From Micavibrio_A sp964539025 (GTDB taxonomy: Bacteria; Pseudomonadota; Alphaproteobacteria; Micavibrionales; Micavibrionaceae), in the NCBI GenBank assembly GCA_964539025.1, contig CAZIFA010000009.1, positions 15,965-79,964 on the forward strand: a DNA stretch of 64,000 bases. The letters run 5' to 3'. Positions 49,235 to 57,282 of the stretch are shown piece by piece. The position numbers were made by a program, and so were the translations under genes. Under the pieces are notes generated by a model. That model saw only the letters and a program-made list of their open reading frames with translations, searched no databases and was not told the DNA's origin. Every line of letters begins with the position of its first letter. The first letter of the stretch is position 1.

Positions 49235-50008
49235 ATGCACACTCCCCTTTTACGCGGTTTTGGTCTTTTCATATTGGCAGCACTGGTTGCCGGTACGGCG
49301 TACGCCGAAGATAAAAAAGGGCCCAATTGCGCCGCCATGGATCGCCCCTGTCTGATGAAGCAGATTGAGACCCTGACCCCCCAGATTGATAAGCCTGAAT
49401 GGCGGGACCAGACGATGCGCGAACTGGCCAAGACCTATTCTTATGAAGGCCAGACGGACAAGGCCATCGCCCTCATCGATAAAATTACCGACAACGACAC
49501 CAAGGCCATGACCATTCGCGGCATCGGCATGGCGGCCGCAAGTTTGAAATGGGATCGTCACAAATACGATAGCCTGTTCGCCAAGCTCGCCGCGGAAGCG
49601 CAGAAAATTTCACACGCCCCCTCACAGGGCATCGCCTATACCTACATCTCGATGGCCCAGGCCTATGCGGGTGACGACGACGGCGCGCGCAAAACGGCAG
49701 CCACCATGGAAAACACCGCTTTGCGCAATAAAGCATATGGCGAAGCGGCGGAGATCGAAGCGGGCCGAGGCGATTTAAATAACGCGCTGGCATCGCTCGA
49801 GGCCATCGACAGCGCGCCGTACAAAAGCAAGCAATACGACATCGTTTCGCGTATTTTTCTGGACAAAGCGATGGTGGAAGAGGCTTACACCTGTGCAAGC
49901 CATATTGATAATGCTTATCTGAAAGCCAAATCAATCCAGAGGATACTGAACAAGGGCAACACCGAAGAAGAAGATATGGAACCCAAGCAAGATGCATTGA
50001 AGGATTGA
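49235..50008 (+). CDS. Secreted TPR-like helical protein
   Basis: 257 residues with a signal peptide ending AGTAYA. The mature chain is built from paired helices with TPR-like spacing: MRELAKTYSYEGQTDKAIAL, YTYISMAQAYAGDDDGARK and YGEAAEIEAGRGDLNNALAS. Two cysteines near the mature start (NCAAMDRPCL) could form a disulfide. Likely a periplasmic scaffold; partner unknown. Ends two bases before the pterin dehydratase ATG, so probably in the same operon as the ftsE gene. Confidence 0.7.
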   Translation: MHTPLLRGFGLFILAALVAGTAYAEDKKGPNCAAMDRPCLMKQIETLTPQIDKPEWRDQTMRELAKTYSYEGQTDKAIALIDKITDNDTKAMTIRGIGMAAASLKWDRHKYDSLFAKLAAEAQKISHAPSQGIAYTYISMAQAYAGDDDGARKTAATMENTALRNKAYGEAAEIEAGRGDLNNALASLEAIDSAPYKSKQYDIVSRIFLDKAMVEEAYTCASHIDNAYLKAKSIQRILNKGNTEEEDMEPKQDALKD

Positions 50009-50010
50009 CC

Positions 50011-50328
50011 ATGGCAAAGCCGAAAGCATTGACCGACAAAGCCGTTAAAGACGGCGTTAAAAAAATTCCCGGCTGGTCATACAAAGGCGGCAAGATCACT
50101 GCCGATTATAAATTCGCGGATTTTCGCGAAGCGATGGGTTTCATCACGCAGGTCGGAATTACCGCCGACAAGGCCGACCACCATCCCGAAATTTACAATG
50201 TGTACAACAACGTGACCTTCAAGCTTTCGACCCATGACGCGGGCGGAAAGGTCACAAAAAAGGATATGGACCTTGCGCGCGAGATAAGCGGCATTGCGTC
50301 CAAAATCCTGCGCAAAGGCAAGGCATGA
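50011..50328 (+). CDS. Pterin-4a-carbinolamine dehydratase
   Basis: 105 residues. The family signature DKADHHPEIYNVYNNV followed by LSTHDAGGKVTKKD is intact, with the His-His-Pro catalytic pair. It recycles the oxidised pterin cofactor of aromatic amino acid hydroxylases; no hydroxylase gene is in the window, so a moonlighting or unrelated role is possible. The ATG is preferred over a TTG two codons upstream. The stop overlaps the ftsE ATG. Confidence 0.9.
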   Translation: MAKPKALTDKAVKDGVKKIPGWSYKGGKITADYKFADFREAMGFITQVGITADKADHHPEIYNVYNNVTFKLSTHDAGGKVTKKDMDLAREISGIASKILRKGKA

Positions 50329-51029
50329 TCCGTTACGAGCATGTAGGATTACGCTACGGCATCGGGCCGGAGGTGCTGGAAGGGATCGATTTTACCCTCG
50401 AACCCGGCTCGTTCCATTTCCTGTCGGGACCATCGGGCGCGGGTAAAACATCGTTGATGTCCCTGCTCTATCTGGGCCGCATGCCGACGCGCGGCCTGAT
50501 CCGCATGTTCGGACAAAATATCGGCGAACTGGACCGTGAACAACTCGCGGCATTGCGCCAACGCATCGGCGTGGTGTTCCAGGATTTCCGATTGCTCAAT
50601 CACATGAGCGCATTTGACAATGTCGCGCTTCCTTTGCGTATTCAGGGCCGCCCGGAAAAAGAAATTCAGAACAATGTCGGTGAATTGCTGGACTGGGTCG
50701 GGCTCGGCGATCACAAGCAGGCGCTGCCCAACACCATGTCCGGCGGACAACAACAACGTGTTGCAATCGCACGCGCCGTTATCACACGCCCGCGCCTTCT
50801 CCTTGCAGATGAACCGACAGGTAACTTGGATGACGAAATCGGATTCCGTTTGATGGCACTATTTGATCAATTGAACCGCATGGGCACAACCGTCGTCATC
50901 GCCACACACAATCAGGCAATCATCGATAAATTCGGACACAAGCGGCTGATCCTCGAAAAAGGACATCTGCGCATTGAAGAACCCGCGAAAAAAGGCGGGC
51001 TTCGGCAGCGTCTTGAGGGGGTTTATTAG
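50325..51029 (+). CDS. ftsE: Cell division ABC-type ATPase FtsE
   Basis: ATPase of the FtsEX complex, which regulates peptidoglycan hydrolases at the septum. 234 residues: Walker A SGPSGAGKTSLMSL, FQDFRLLNHMS, signature MSGGQQQRVAIARA, Walker B LLLADEPTGNLDD and switch region IATHNQAIID. The start ATGA overlaps the pterin dehydratase stop. In relatives ftsX follows directly; here a palindromic repeat of about 90 bp lies between. Confidence 0.95.
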   Translation: MIRYEHVGLRYGIGPEVLEGIDFTLEPGSFHFLSGPSGAGKTSLMSLLYLGRMPTRGLIRMFGQNIGELDREQLAALRQRIGVVFQDFRLLNHMSAFDNVALPLRIQGRPEKEIQNNVGELLDWVGLGDHKQALPNTMSGGQQQRVAIARAVITRPRLLLADEPTGNLDDEIGFRLMALFDQLNRMGTTVVIATHNQAIIDKFGHKRLILEKGHLRIEEPAKKGGLRQRLEGVY

Positions 51030-51030
51030 G

Positions 51031-51156
51031 ATGAGTATGTTCGGAACGAAGAATACCCCCCATCCAAACCTTCCCCCGCAAGGGGGGAAGGCTTTTGCCT
51101 CAGTAAAGTCCTCCCCCCTTGAGGGGGAGGATTTAGGTGGGGGGACTATCGCATGA
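51031..51156 (+). CDS. Short frame between ftsE and ftsX, made mostly of repeat
   Basis: 41 residues from an ATG one base after the ftsE stop, MSMFGTKNTPHPNLPPQG onwards, ending with the TGA that overlaps the ftsX ATG. Codons 8-38 are repeat sequence. It may be a coupling frame, or the former start of ftsX shifted out of frame by the repeat. Product function is unlikely. Confidence 0.35.
   Translation: MSMFGTKNTPHPNLPPQGGKAFASVKSSPLEGEDLGGGTIA
51054..51144. repeat. Type D palindromic repeat
   Basis: Two hairpins: CTTCCCCCGCAAGGGGGGAAG and CCTCCCCCCTTGAGGGGGAGG, then ATTTAGGTGGGG. The outer ends ACCCCCC and GGGGGG also pair. Related to 8257-8402 and 53541-53632. Confidence 0.85.
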
Positions 51157-52115
51157 AAAATTTATCAGCACTCTTTAAAAACCCCTTCAACCGCGAACGC
51201 ATTCTCGGCGTGGCAAAGGGTAAACGCCGCTATGATCTTCCGCTCACAGGAAGTTCCAGCAACACGTTCCTACGTATGCTGATCTGCCTGATGAGCGTTC
51301 TTGGCATGCTGGCGCTGGCGGCGTCTTTTGCGTTGTCCGCCATGACGGATCGCTGGTCACAGGGCCTCGAAGATAAAATCAGCGTGGAAATTCCGGCCTC
51401 CGATTCCGGCGGTGAGATAATCAACCCCGACATGGTCAGAAGAATGACCGACGAAGCGGCCAAGATTTTAAGCGAACATCCCGATGTTGCCGAAGCCGAA
51501 ATTATGGAAGAATCCCACGTGCGCGAATTGCTTTCGCCTTGGCTCGGCACGGACATGGTGATGGATTCCATCCCTATCCCCGGCTTGATCTCCGTCACCT
51601 TTGCCAAAGGATCGACACCGAACCTCAAAGCGCTAGAATTACATCTGCGTGAAGCCGCGCCCCGCGCAAGGATCGATACACATGAAAACTGGTTATCCGA
51701 TGTTCTGCGTTTTACCGGCGCGCTGCAATTCGCCGCGATCCTGCTCGGTCTGATCATCGGCGCGACAACATTGGTTGCTGTCGCGGGCGGCGTAAGATCG
51801 AAATTGTCGGAGAATAAGGAAGAGTTGGAACTGCTGCACCTGATGGGCGCATCGGATTCCTACATCGCCAAGCAATTACAACGCCACACGCTACTCCTCT
51901 CCTTGCAGGGCGGCGCGTGCGGCGTTGTTACGGGCGGGATCATGTTGCTTATCATCGGCATGGTCGCGGGCAGTATCGGCGTCAACCTCGTGCCTGATTT
52001 CCGGCTGGATTATGGACAAAAGATCATGCTTTTGCTGCTGCCTGTGCCGATTGCCCTGCTCGCCATGTTCACCGCGCGGTTTACGGTCTTGCGCGTGCTC
52101 ACCAAAATGCCCTAA
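51153..52115 (+). CDS. ftsX: Cell division membrane protein FtsX
   Basis: Membrane partner of FtsE, 320 residues. Four transmembrane segments: one at about 41-66, then, after a periplasmic loop (DRWSQGLEDKISVEIPASD ... RARIDTHENWLSDV), three at about 188-210, 238-265 and 285-308. The cytoplasmic stretch KLSENKEELELLHLMGASDSYIAKQ is the conserved FtsX coupling helix region. The ATG is preceded by repeat sequence and no good ribosome-binding site, so the true start may differ by a few codons. Confidence 0.9.
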   Translation: MKNLSALFKNPFNRERILGVAKGKRRYDLPLTGSSSNTFLRMLICLMSVLGMLALAASFALSAMTDRWSQGLEDKISVEIPASDSGGEIINPDMVRRMTDEAAKILSEHPDVAEAEIMEESHVRELLSPWLGTDMVMDSIPIPGLISVTFAKGSTPNLKALELHLREAAPRARIDTHENWLSDVLRFTGALQFAAILLGLIIGATTLVAVAGGVRSKLSENKEELELLHLMGASDSYIAKQLQRHTLLLSLQGGACGVVTGGIMLLIIGMVAGSIGVNLVPDFRLDYGQKIMLLLLPVPIALLAMFTARFTVLRVLTKMP

Positions 52116-52126
52116 ATTCCCCCATG

Positions 52127-52189
52127 TCATTCTGAGCGAAGCGAAGAATCTCGTTTGAGATCCTTCGGGCATAGAGCCCTCAGGATGAC
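52127..52189. repeat. Type A-related palindromic repeat
   Basis: GTCATTCTGAGCGAAGCG to CCCTCAGGATGAC, centre AATCTCGTTTGAGATCCTTC. The centre palindrome is interrupted by two extra bases compared with 48229-48288. Confidence 0.85.
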
Positions 52190-52204
52190 AGCAAAGATAG
52201 AACG

Positions 52205-52807
52205 ATGGTTTTCAAACTTTTCGCATATTGTTTCACCGCTTTATTCACGCTCCTTTTGCTTTGGGGGCTTGGATGGATGTGGTTCGCGGCGTCAGTGGTC
52301 GTTGCCAAGCCGCAAATGCCCGATCAACGCACAGACGCCATCATCGTCTTAACCGGAGGCGACAAACGCGTGAACACCGGGCTCGATCTCCTGGCAGATG
52401 ACAAGGCAAAATTTTTGTTCATCTCCGGCGTCAATGCAAAAGTGAAACCGGAAGAATTGATCGCGCTGTGGCGCGGCAACCACAAAAAAGTTCTTTCGCG
52501 CATTACGCTGGGCTACACCGCCGATAGCACGGCAAGTAACGCCATCGAAAGCGAAGAATGGATCAAGAAAAAAGATATCCATTCCGTTCGCCTTGTCACC
52601 GCCAATTACCACATGGCACGGTCCATGCTGATGTTTCACGAAGCGATGCCGGATATAGAAATCGTCAAGCACCCCGTCGTGCCGGCAGATTTCGAGCCGT
52701 GGAAAGAACAATTCTGGCCGCTGACATTTCAGGAATACAATAAATTCCTCGCGGCATGGCTACGGCTCGACCTGATGAATAAAAATCCCGAACTGGAAAA
52801 AAGATAA
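52205..52807 (+). CDS. DUF218 (YdcF-like) membrane-anchored protein
   Basis: 200 residues. Anchor helix at about 9-31, then TDAIIVLTGGDKRVNTGLDLL, KAKFLFISGVN, TADSTASNAIESEEWIKKK and RLVTANYHMARSMLMF, the standard DUF218 blocks. This copy sits in the ftsX - DUF218 - plsC order typical of the group, unlike the more divergent copy at 6932. Activity unknown. Confidence 0.88.
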   Translation: MVFKLFAYCFTALFTLLLLWGLGWMWFAASVVVAKPQMPDQRTDAIIVLTGGDKRVNTGLDLLADDKAKFLFISGVNAKVKPEELIALWRGNHKKVLSRITLGYTADSTASNAIESEEWIKKKDIHSVRLVTANYHMARSMLMFHEAMPDIEIVKHPVVPADFEPWKEQFWPLTFQEYNKFLAAWLRLDLMNKNPELEKR

Positions 52808-52809
52808 TC

Positions 52810-53568
52810 ATGGTCTATATCCGATCCATTTTATTCAATATACTGTTTTATGGCGTATGGACACCGTTCGTCTGCCTTGCCATGCTGCCATCACTCATCA
52901 TGCCACGAAAATTTACAGTCGCCGTTGCCGCGATGTATCAATACGGCGTCTATCTTCTGGCCAAATATATTGTCGACCTAGATTTCGAAGTACGCGGGCG
53001 TGAATATCAGCCTGCGCGCGGCCAGCCCTATCTCATCGCCGCCAAGCATCAATCGGCGTATGAAACGCTGCTGCTCTATCAATTGTTCAGCGATCCGACC
53101 ATCATTTTGAAAAAAGAGCTGCTTTCGATTCCTGTATTTGGCTGGTTTCTCAAAAAACTCGATGTTATTGCGATAGATCGCGGCAAGCGATCTTCTGCCG
53201 CAAATTCATTATATGAAGGTGCGAAGCGGATGCGCAAAGACGGCCGCCCCATCGTCATTTTCCCGCAAGGCACGCGCGTGCGGGTGGACGCAACCTCTAC
53301 CGAAAAACCGTACAAAAGCGGCATTACCAGACTTTATACCGCCGTTGAACTGCCAATCCTTCCCATGGCCATCAATACGGGGCTATACTGGCCGCGCAAC
53401 AGTTTTTGGAAATATCCGGGCAAGGCGATCATAGAATTTCTGCCCCTGATCCCGGCAGGATTACCGGAAGACGAAGTTTTGAAAAAGCTGGAAACAGATA
53501 TTGAGGCAGCATCGAACCGTTTGATGGCGGAAGGTAGAAAGTCCTCTCCCTTCAGGGAGAGGATTTAG
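52810..53568 (+). CDS. plsC: 1-acyl-sn-glycerol-3-phosphate acyltransferase (PlsC-like)
   Basis: 252 residues, membrane-bound phospholipid synthesis enzyme. An N-terminal anchor (about 8-30) is followed by the catalytic block AAKHQSAYETLL (His80, with Glu85 in place of the usual Asp) and VIFPQGTRVR (Gln for Glu in FPEGTR). The last residues, KSSPFRERI, are encoded by a type D repeat that also provides the stop codon, so the native C-terminus has probably been replaced or trimmed. The start is two bases after the DUF218 stop. Confidence 0.85.
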   Translation: MVYIRSILFNILFYGVWTPFVCLAMLPSLIMPRKFTVAVAAMYQYGVYLLAKYIVDLDFEVRGREYQPARGQPYLIAAKHQSAYETLLLYQLFSDPTIILKKELLSIPVFGWFLKKLDVIAIDRGKRSSAANSLYEGAKRMRKDGRPIVIFPQGTRVRVDATSTEKPYKSGITRLYTAVELPILPMAINTGLYWPRNSFWKYPGKAIIEFLPLIPAGLPEDEVLKKLETDIEAASNRLMAEGRKSSPFRERI

Positions 53569-53632
53569 GTGAGGGCCCTCCCACACGTTTTTTTGGCCCT
53601 CACCCCTTCCCTCTCCCTAAAGGGAGAGGGAG
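53541..53632. repeat. Type D palindromic repeat overlapping the plsC end
   Basis: GTCCTCTCCCTTCAGGGAGA followed by GGATTTAGGTGAGGG, then CCCTCACCCC...CTAAAGGGAGAGGG. It contributes the final eight codons and stop of plsC and ends 12 bases before the next ATG. Confidence 0.88.
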
Positions 53633-53644
53633 ATATAGGAAGAC

Positions 53645-54433
53645 ATGAGCAATAAATTTAAAATCGCGCTGTGCATCGCCTTTTTCGTTTTAGGCCTGAC
53701 CTATGTGTCATTGTGGGTCTATAGCGCAAAATGGTTCCAGCATGAAATCGATAATCTTTACGCCAACGCGACAAAAGAAGGCGTCGAATTTTTGGGCGAA
53801 AAACCGACCCTGAGCAATTTCCCTTTCGTGCCCGTCGTCACCTATAGTAACGGCATAAAAACAGGTAACGCGGCAATCATTTTCCCCAAACTGGAGATAC
53901 GCGGATACCCCATTCCCTTCACCACCTTATCGTTGAATTTTCCGCAAGGCATCGCGCTGAACGGCATTGCCGATCCAGCTATCTGGTCGCTCGACGCGCT
54001 AAAAGCGGAACTCGCCGTGCCATATCATCTACCCGCTGCTTTCACGGCGGAAGATTTGACGCGCTGGCGCAACCACGACGGTAAGATCGATGTACGTCAC
54101 TACGCCCTGCAAAAAGGATCGCTTATTTCCGATGGCAAAGGGCTTTTGCAGTTGGATAAAGATTTACAGCCCGTGTTTTTCATGGAAAGCAATGTGCGCG
54201 GCTATGATGCGTTTATCGCCGAACAAAAAGAAAAGGATTTGATCGATCCGTTCGCGGCGGCCGTGGGCGCGACCATCCTCAACGGCCTTGCACAAGACAA
54301 CAAGGACGGGCAAAAAACCGTGACGGTGCGGGTTAGCGTTGAGAACCGGCTTTTGTCGGTGGGGCCGCTACAGGTACTTGATCTGCCGAAGATTGTTTGG
54401 GATACGCGTAAGACGCCTGACCGGCATCTATAA
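53645..54433 (+). CDS. DUF2125 family protein
   Basis: 262 residues with an N-terminal anchor (KIALCIAFFVLGLTYVSLWV), then a beta-rich periplasmic domain. Conserved-looking stretches are GYPIPFTTLSLNFPQG, WSLDALKAELAVPYHL and GLLQLDKDLQPVF. The family is alphaproteobacterial and often lies near tyrA and plsC, as here; function unknown. The 3' end overlaps the convergent tyrA gene by 101 bp. Confidence 0.82.
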   Translation: MSNKFKIALCIAFFVLGLTYVSLWVYSAKWFQHEIDNLYANATKEGVEFLGEKPTLSNFPFVPVVTYSNGIKTGNAAIIFPKLEIRGYPIPFTTLSLNFPQGIALNGIADPAIWSLDALKAELAVPYHLPAAFTAEDLTRWRNHDGKIDVRHYALQKGSLISDGKGLLQLDKDLQPVFFMESNVRGYDAFIAEQKEKDLIDPFAAAVGATILNGLAQDNKDGQKTVTVRVSVENRLLSVGPLQVLDLPKIVWDTRKTPDRHL

Positions 54434-55286
54434 TCGCCCGGCGGATATCCCGCGTCTCTTTAAATTTGTTATAAAGATAATCCCCGTCCGATTTGCGGAT
54501 AGCCTTTTGCATGGCGGTTAAATCTTCACTGAACCGTTGCAAAATTTCCAGCACCGCGTCTTTGTTGTTCAAGAACACGTCGCGCCACATGACGGGATCG
54601 GATGATGCGATGCGCGTGAAATCCCGGAAACCTGATGCCGAAAATTTAATGACTTCGCCCTTTAAATCTTCTTCCATATCCGTTGCCGTGCCGACGATTG
54701 TGTAGGCGATCAGGTGCGGCAAGTGCGATGTGATGCCGAGCACGAGATCATGATGTTCGGCGTCCATGATTTCGATGTTAGATCCGCACGCTTCCCAGAA
54801 TTTGGTCAGTTTCTCGACCACGCGCAATTCAGTGTGGCGCAGCGGCGTCAAGATACACCATCTATTCTGGAACAATTCGGCAAAGCCTGCTTCCGGCCCG
54901 GAATGTTCCGTCCCCGCGATCGGATGACCGCCGACAAGGTGAACTTTCGCGGGCAGTTTTGGTTGCAATGCCTTGATAACAGAAGTTTTAACCGAACCGA
55001 CATCGGTGACGATGGAATCGGGTTCCAGTGCTAGGGCAATTTTATCGGCAACCGCGCCCATCGCGCCGACCGGAACGCATAAAATGATAAGGTCGCTGCC
55101 CTTCACACCCTTGGCAAGGTCGGTGAAGATTTCATCCGCGATGCCGAGCGATTTGACCTTCTCGCACACTTCGCGCGATTGATCGGCACAGATGATTTTT
55201 CCGGCCAAATTGTTTTGTTTGATCGCGCGCGCGAGCGACGAGCCGATCAGGCCAAAACCTATAATGGTAACTTGTTTGAACATCAT
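54333..55286 (-). CDS. tyrA: Prephenate (or arogenate) dehydrogenase
   Basis: NAD(P)-dependent oxidative decarboxylation of prephenate/arogenate to tyrosine. 317 residues: VTIIGFGLIGSSLARAIK (nucleotide binding), LIILCVPVGAMG, DVGSVKTSVI, LVGGHPIAGTEHSGP with the catalytic His, and ITSHLPHLIAY. No ACT domain follows. The Pro/Ala-rich C-terminal tail overlaps the DUF2125 gene on the other strand. Separated from hisC by a cassette of orphan genes. Confidence 0.95.
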   Translation of the reverse strand: MMFKQVTIIGFGLIGSSLARAIKQNNLAGKIICADQSREVCEKVKSLGIADEIFTDLAKGVKGSDLIILCVPVGAMGAVADKIALALEPDSIVTDVGSVKTSVIKALQPKLPAKVHLVGGHPIAGTEHSGPEAGFAELFQNRWCILTPLRHTELRVVEKLTKFWEACGSNIEIMDAEHHDLVLGITSHLPHLIAYTIVGTATDMEEDLKGEVIKFSASGFRDFTRIASSDPVMWRDVFLNNKDAVLEILQRFSEDLTAMQKAIRKSDGDYLYNKFKETRDIRRAIIDAGQASYAYPKQSSADQVPVAAPPTKAGSQR

Positions 55287-55318
55287 AATGTCTTTCTACT
55301 ATACAATTATTTTATCTC

Positions 55319-55463
55319 TGTCATCCCCGTGGCGCCCTGCGTAGCTCGAAGAGCGAAGCATGGGCTGGCACGACGGAGATCCATAATGTGAGCGGCAAAG
55401 CTGCTCTTCTTTTTCCGGATACCCGCCGTTGGTCTCTGCCTTCGGCAGAGCGCGGGTATGACA
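55319..55463. repeat. Complex type C palindromic repeat
   Basis: From TGTCATCCCCGTGGCGCC to CGCGGGTATGACA, with inner stems GTAGCTCGAAGAGC, GAGCGGCAAAGCTGCTC and CTCTGCCTTCGGCAGAG. About 145 bp, longer than the other type C copies, so possibly two elements joined. It fills part of the gap between tyrA and 55659; the remainder up to 55658 holds only AT-rich sequence that may include a promoter. Confidence 0.7.
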
Positions 55464-55658
55464 ACTATGTGATTGAAACGTCAAAATACCTGCCCTAGAG
55501 GGCATAATAGAGGGCAGCGGTGAGGCCGTAGGCGGCAAAAGCGCGGGTCATAGGCCCTAAATACGTGCTTTAGGGGGTAAAAGCCAGAAAAACTTGATTT
55601 TGTATATTCATAATGCTAGCGATTACGCCTTGCATTAACATTAACCGAAAGTATTCCA

Positions 55659-56117
55659 ATGTCCGCCATTCAATTTACGCCAGCGCAAAAAGCCGCAGCA
55701 CGCCAGATCGTCTTATCCTTTCCTTTCGATACGAAGCATAGGGAAGGCTTGTTATCCGTCATTGAAAATCCGGGCCGTCCAAACCTGATGACAACGGTCG
55801 ACGTGTTTGCAGATGCGGCCCGCGCCTGCCCGAATGCGGCCCCAGCCCTGAAAGCCATCAGCGGCGAAATGGGAACCCCGTTAAGCCCGGAAACGGAAAC
55901 ATATTTGCTGAATCATATAAATGCATTTTTCCCTTCTGATGCCGAGCGCGCGGAGATGCTGGAATCCATGCCGTACCAGACCGAAGAAAGCGCCAATGCG
56001 CTAATGGAAAGCTTGAGATTACATTGGGATAACATTCACCAATCTCAGCAGCAGCGCCGCCAGCTGCTGGCACTGCCTCACAACGGCGCCATGGTTAAAG
56101 CACTACGGCTACGGTAA
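55659..56117 (+). CDS. Hypothetical helical protein
   Basis: 152 residues, soluble and predicted helical (QFTPAQKAAARQIVL, LMTTVDVFADAARACP, ESANALMESLRLHWDN, QSQQQRRQLLALP). No known domain or signal peptide. It faces the triplet of orphan genes and ends 20 bases before the first of them ends. Function unknown. Confidence 0.58.
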   Translation: MSAIQFTPAQKAAARQIVLSFPFDTKHREGLLSVIENPGRPNLMTTVDVFADAARACPNAAPALKAISGEMGTPLSPETETYLLNHINAFFPSDAERAEMLESMPYQTEESANALMESLRLHWDNIHQSQQQRRQLLALPHNGAMVKALRLR

Positions 56118-56136
56118 CGTTACAACCAACAGAAAA

Positions 56137-56532
56137 TCACACCGGGGCGGGCGTGAGGCTGTTGTTAATGGCGTCTTGATTCAATCCCGGACGGAGCCAG
56201 GTAATTTTATCCGGCGTGAATCCGGCAAGATTCCTGAATATTTCAATCAATGTCTTTTGTATACTCGCCGACCCACCTTTGAAAGAGCAAAGCACTTCCG
56301 TTTGATTGTGTGCAGGCGCTACTGCGGTTTTATTCTGGAGAAGAGAAAAATGATGGCCGTTAACCTCGAACGACTGGCCGAGATTCCGCCCTTCACGATG
56401 ATCAAATTGAGCACTCACATCTGCAACCGGGAAACCATGCGCCTTGGACAAAAAATCAAGCGTAAGATCGATCCGCGCTGCCAGAACGCCATCGGCTATC
56501 AGTTTCTCCGGTAAATCTAAAACTTTTATCAT
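56137..56532 (-). CDS. Orphan paralogue family 2, copy 3
   Basis: 131 residues. Shared blocks with the two upstream genes are VSAQFDHREGRNLGQSF (compare GHALGQTF), FSLLQNKTAVAPAHNQTEVL and ITWLRPGL near the end. No signal peptide, cysteine pattern or known fold. It is the most divergent copy: the SSAG of the other two is replaced by NGHH. In the same direction as hisC and tyrA and eight bases after copy 2. Confidence 0.6.
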   Translation of the reverse strand: MIKVLDLPEKLIADGVLAARIDLTLDFLSKAHGFPVADVSAQFDHREGRNLGQSFEVNGHHFSLLQNKTAVAPAHNQTEVLCSFKGGSASIQKTLIEIFRNLAGFTPDKITWLRPGLNQDAINNSLTPAPV

Positions 56533-56540
56533 TAGAATTC

Positions 56541-56891
56541 CTATAAGTTCAGCCCCGGTCTAACCCAACTGAGATGTTTTCCCGCCAGACGAAGATCATC
56601 CAATATAACTTCCAAGCTGTCGCTCATATCGCGTTTGGTGCCGAGTGCAATTACGATATTTGTATATTTGTTGGTAGGCTCTGGCGCCTGTGTGAATTGG
56701 ATAAGGGAAAATTGTGTCCCTGCGCTGCTTTGAAAAGTTTGCCCAAGAGCGTGGCCAAGTCCATCGCCTATTTCTGTGGCATTCACCACTTGAAATTTTC
56801 TTTGTTGGGCTAGCTTTAAGATTGACCGATCAATGGTGGCCACGGTTTCGTAATTGGCTTTGACTTTTTCTGCTTCTGGTAAAACACGCAT
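56541..56891 (-). CDS. Orphan paralogue family 2, copy 2
   Basis: 116 residues: FQVVNATEIGDGLGHALGQ then TFQSSAGTQFSLIQFTQAPE, and an end HLSWVRPGLNL. It aligns along its length with copies 1 and 3, with the same order of blocks. Probably alpha/beta, cytoplasmic. Function unknown. Confidence 0.6.
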   Translation of the reverse strand: MRVLPEAEKVKANYETVATIDRSILKLAQQRKFQVVNATEIGDGLGHALGQTFQSSAGTQFSLIQFTQAPEPTNKYTNIVIALGTKRDMSDSLEVILDDLRLAGKHLSWVRPGLNL

Positions 56892-56905
56892 TGCAATACT
56901 CCTTA

Positions 56906-57250
56906 TTAAATTAATTTTAACCGTGGACTGCCGAGATCTTGCAAGATAACACCCAGATGCTCTTGCATAACCGCCGGATCGGCTTCGTCAATGAAAACTT
57001 CGGTGCTGTTGTTGAGGGGCGATGGGGCCACCGTATAACCGCGAAGAAAGTATGGCACCCCAGCACTGCTGATAAACGCCCGACCAAGGGCGTGGCCATG
57101 GACTTCGCCGTAACGGCCTTCCGGCGTTGCGTTCACCAGATCGAATTTCAGCCGCTTGGCAATATCCGTGATTTTTTCATCAATGATAGCGATCCGAAAA
57201 GTTTGGCTAATAACTGCGGTCGCAGGTCTTTCCATTGTTAAAACGGGCAT
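56906..57250 (-). CDS. Orphan paralogue family 2, copy 1
   Basis: 114 residues: FDLVNATPEGRYGEVHGHAL then GRAFISSAGVPYFLRGYTV and LGVILQDLGSPRLKLI. First in the triplet and only 32 bases after the hisC stop, so it is likely read as part of the hisC transcript. Lacks the W-RPGL ending of copies 2 and 3. Function unknown. Confidence 0.6.
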   Translation of the reverse strand: MPVLTMERPATAVISQTFRIAIIDEKITDIAKRLKFDLVNATPEGRYGEVHGHALGRAFISSAGVPYFLRGYTVAPSPLNNSTEVFIDEADPAVMQEHLGVILQDLGSPRLKLI

Positions 57251-57282
57251 ATCATACTCTCCTGATTTCCAGAATAACTCAC

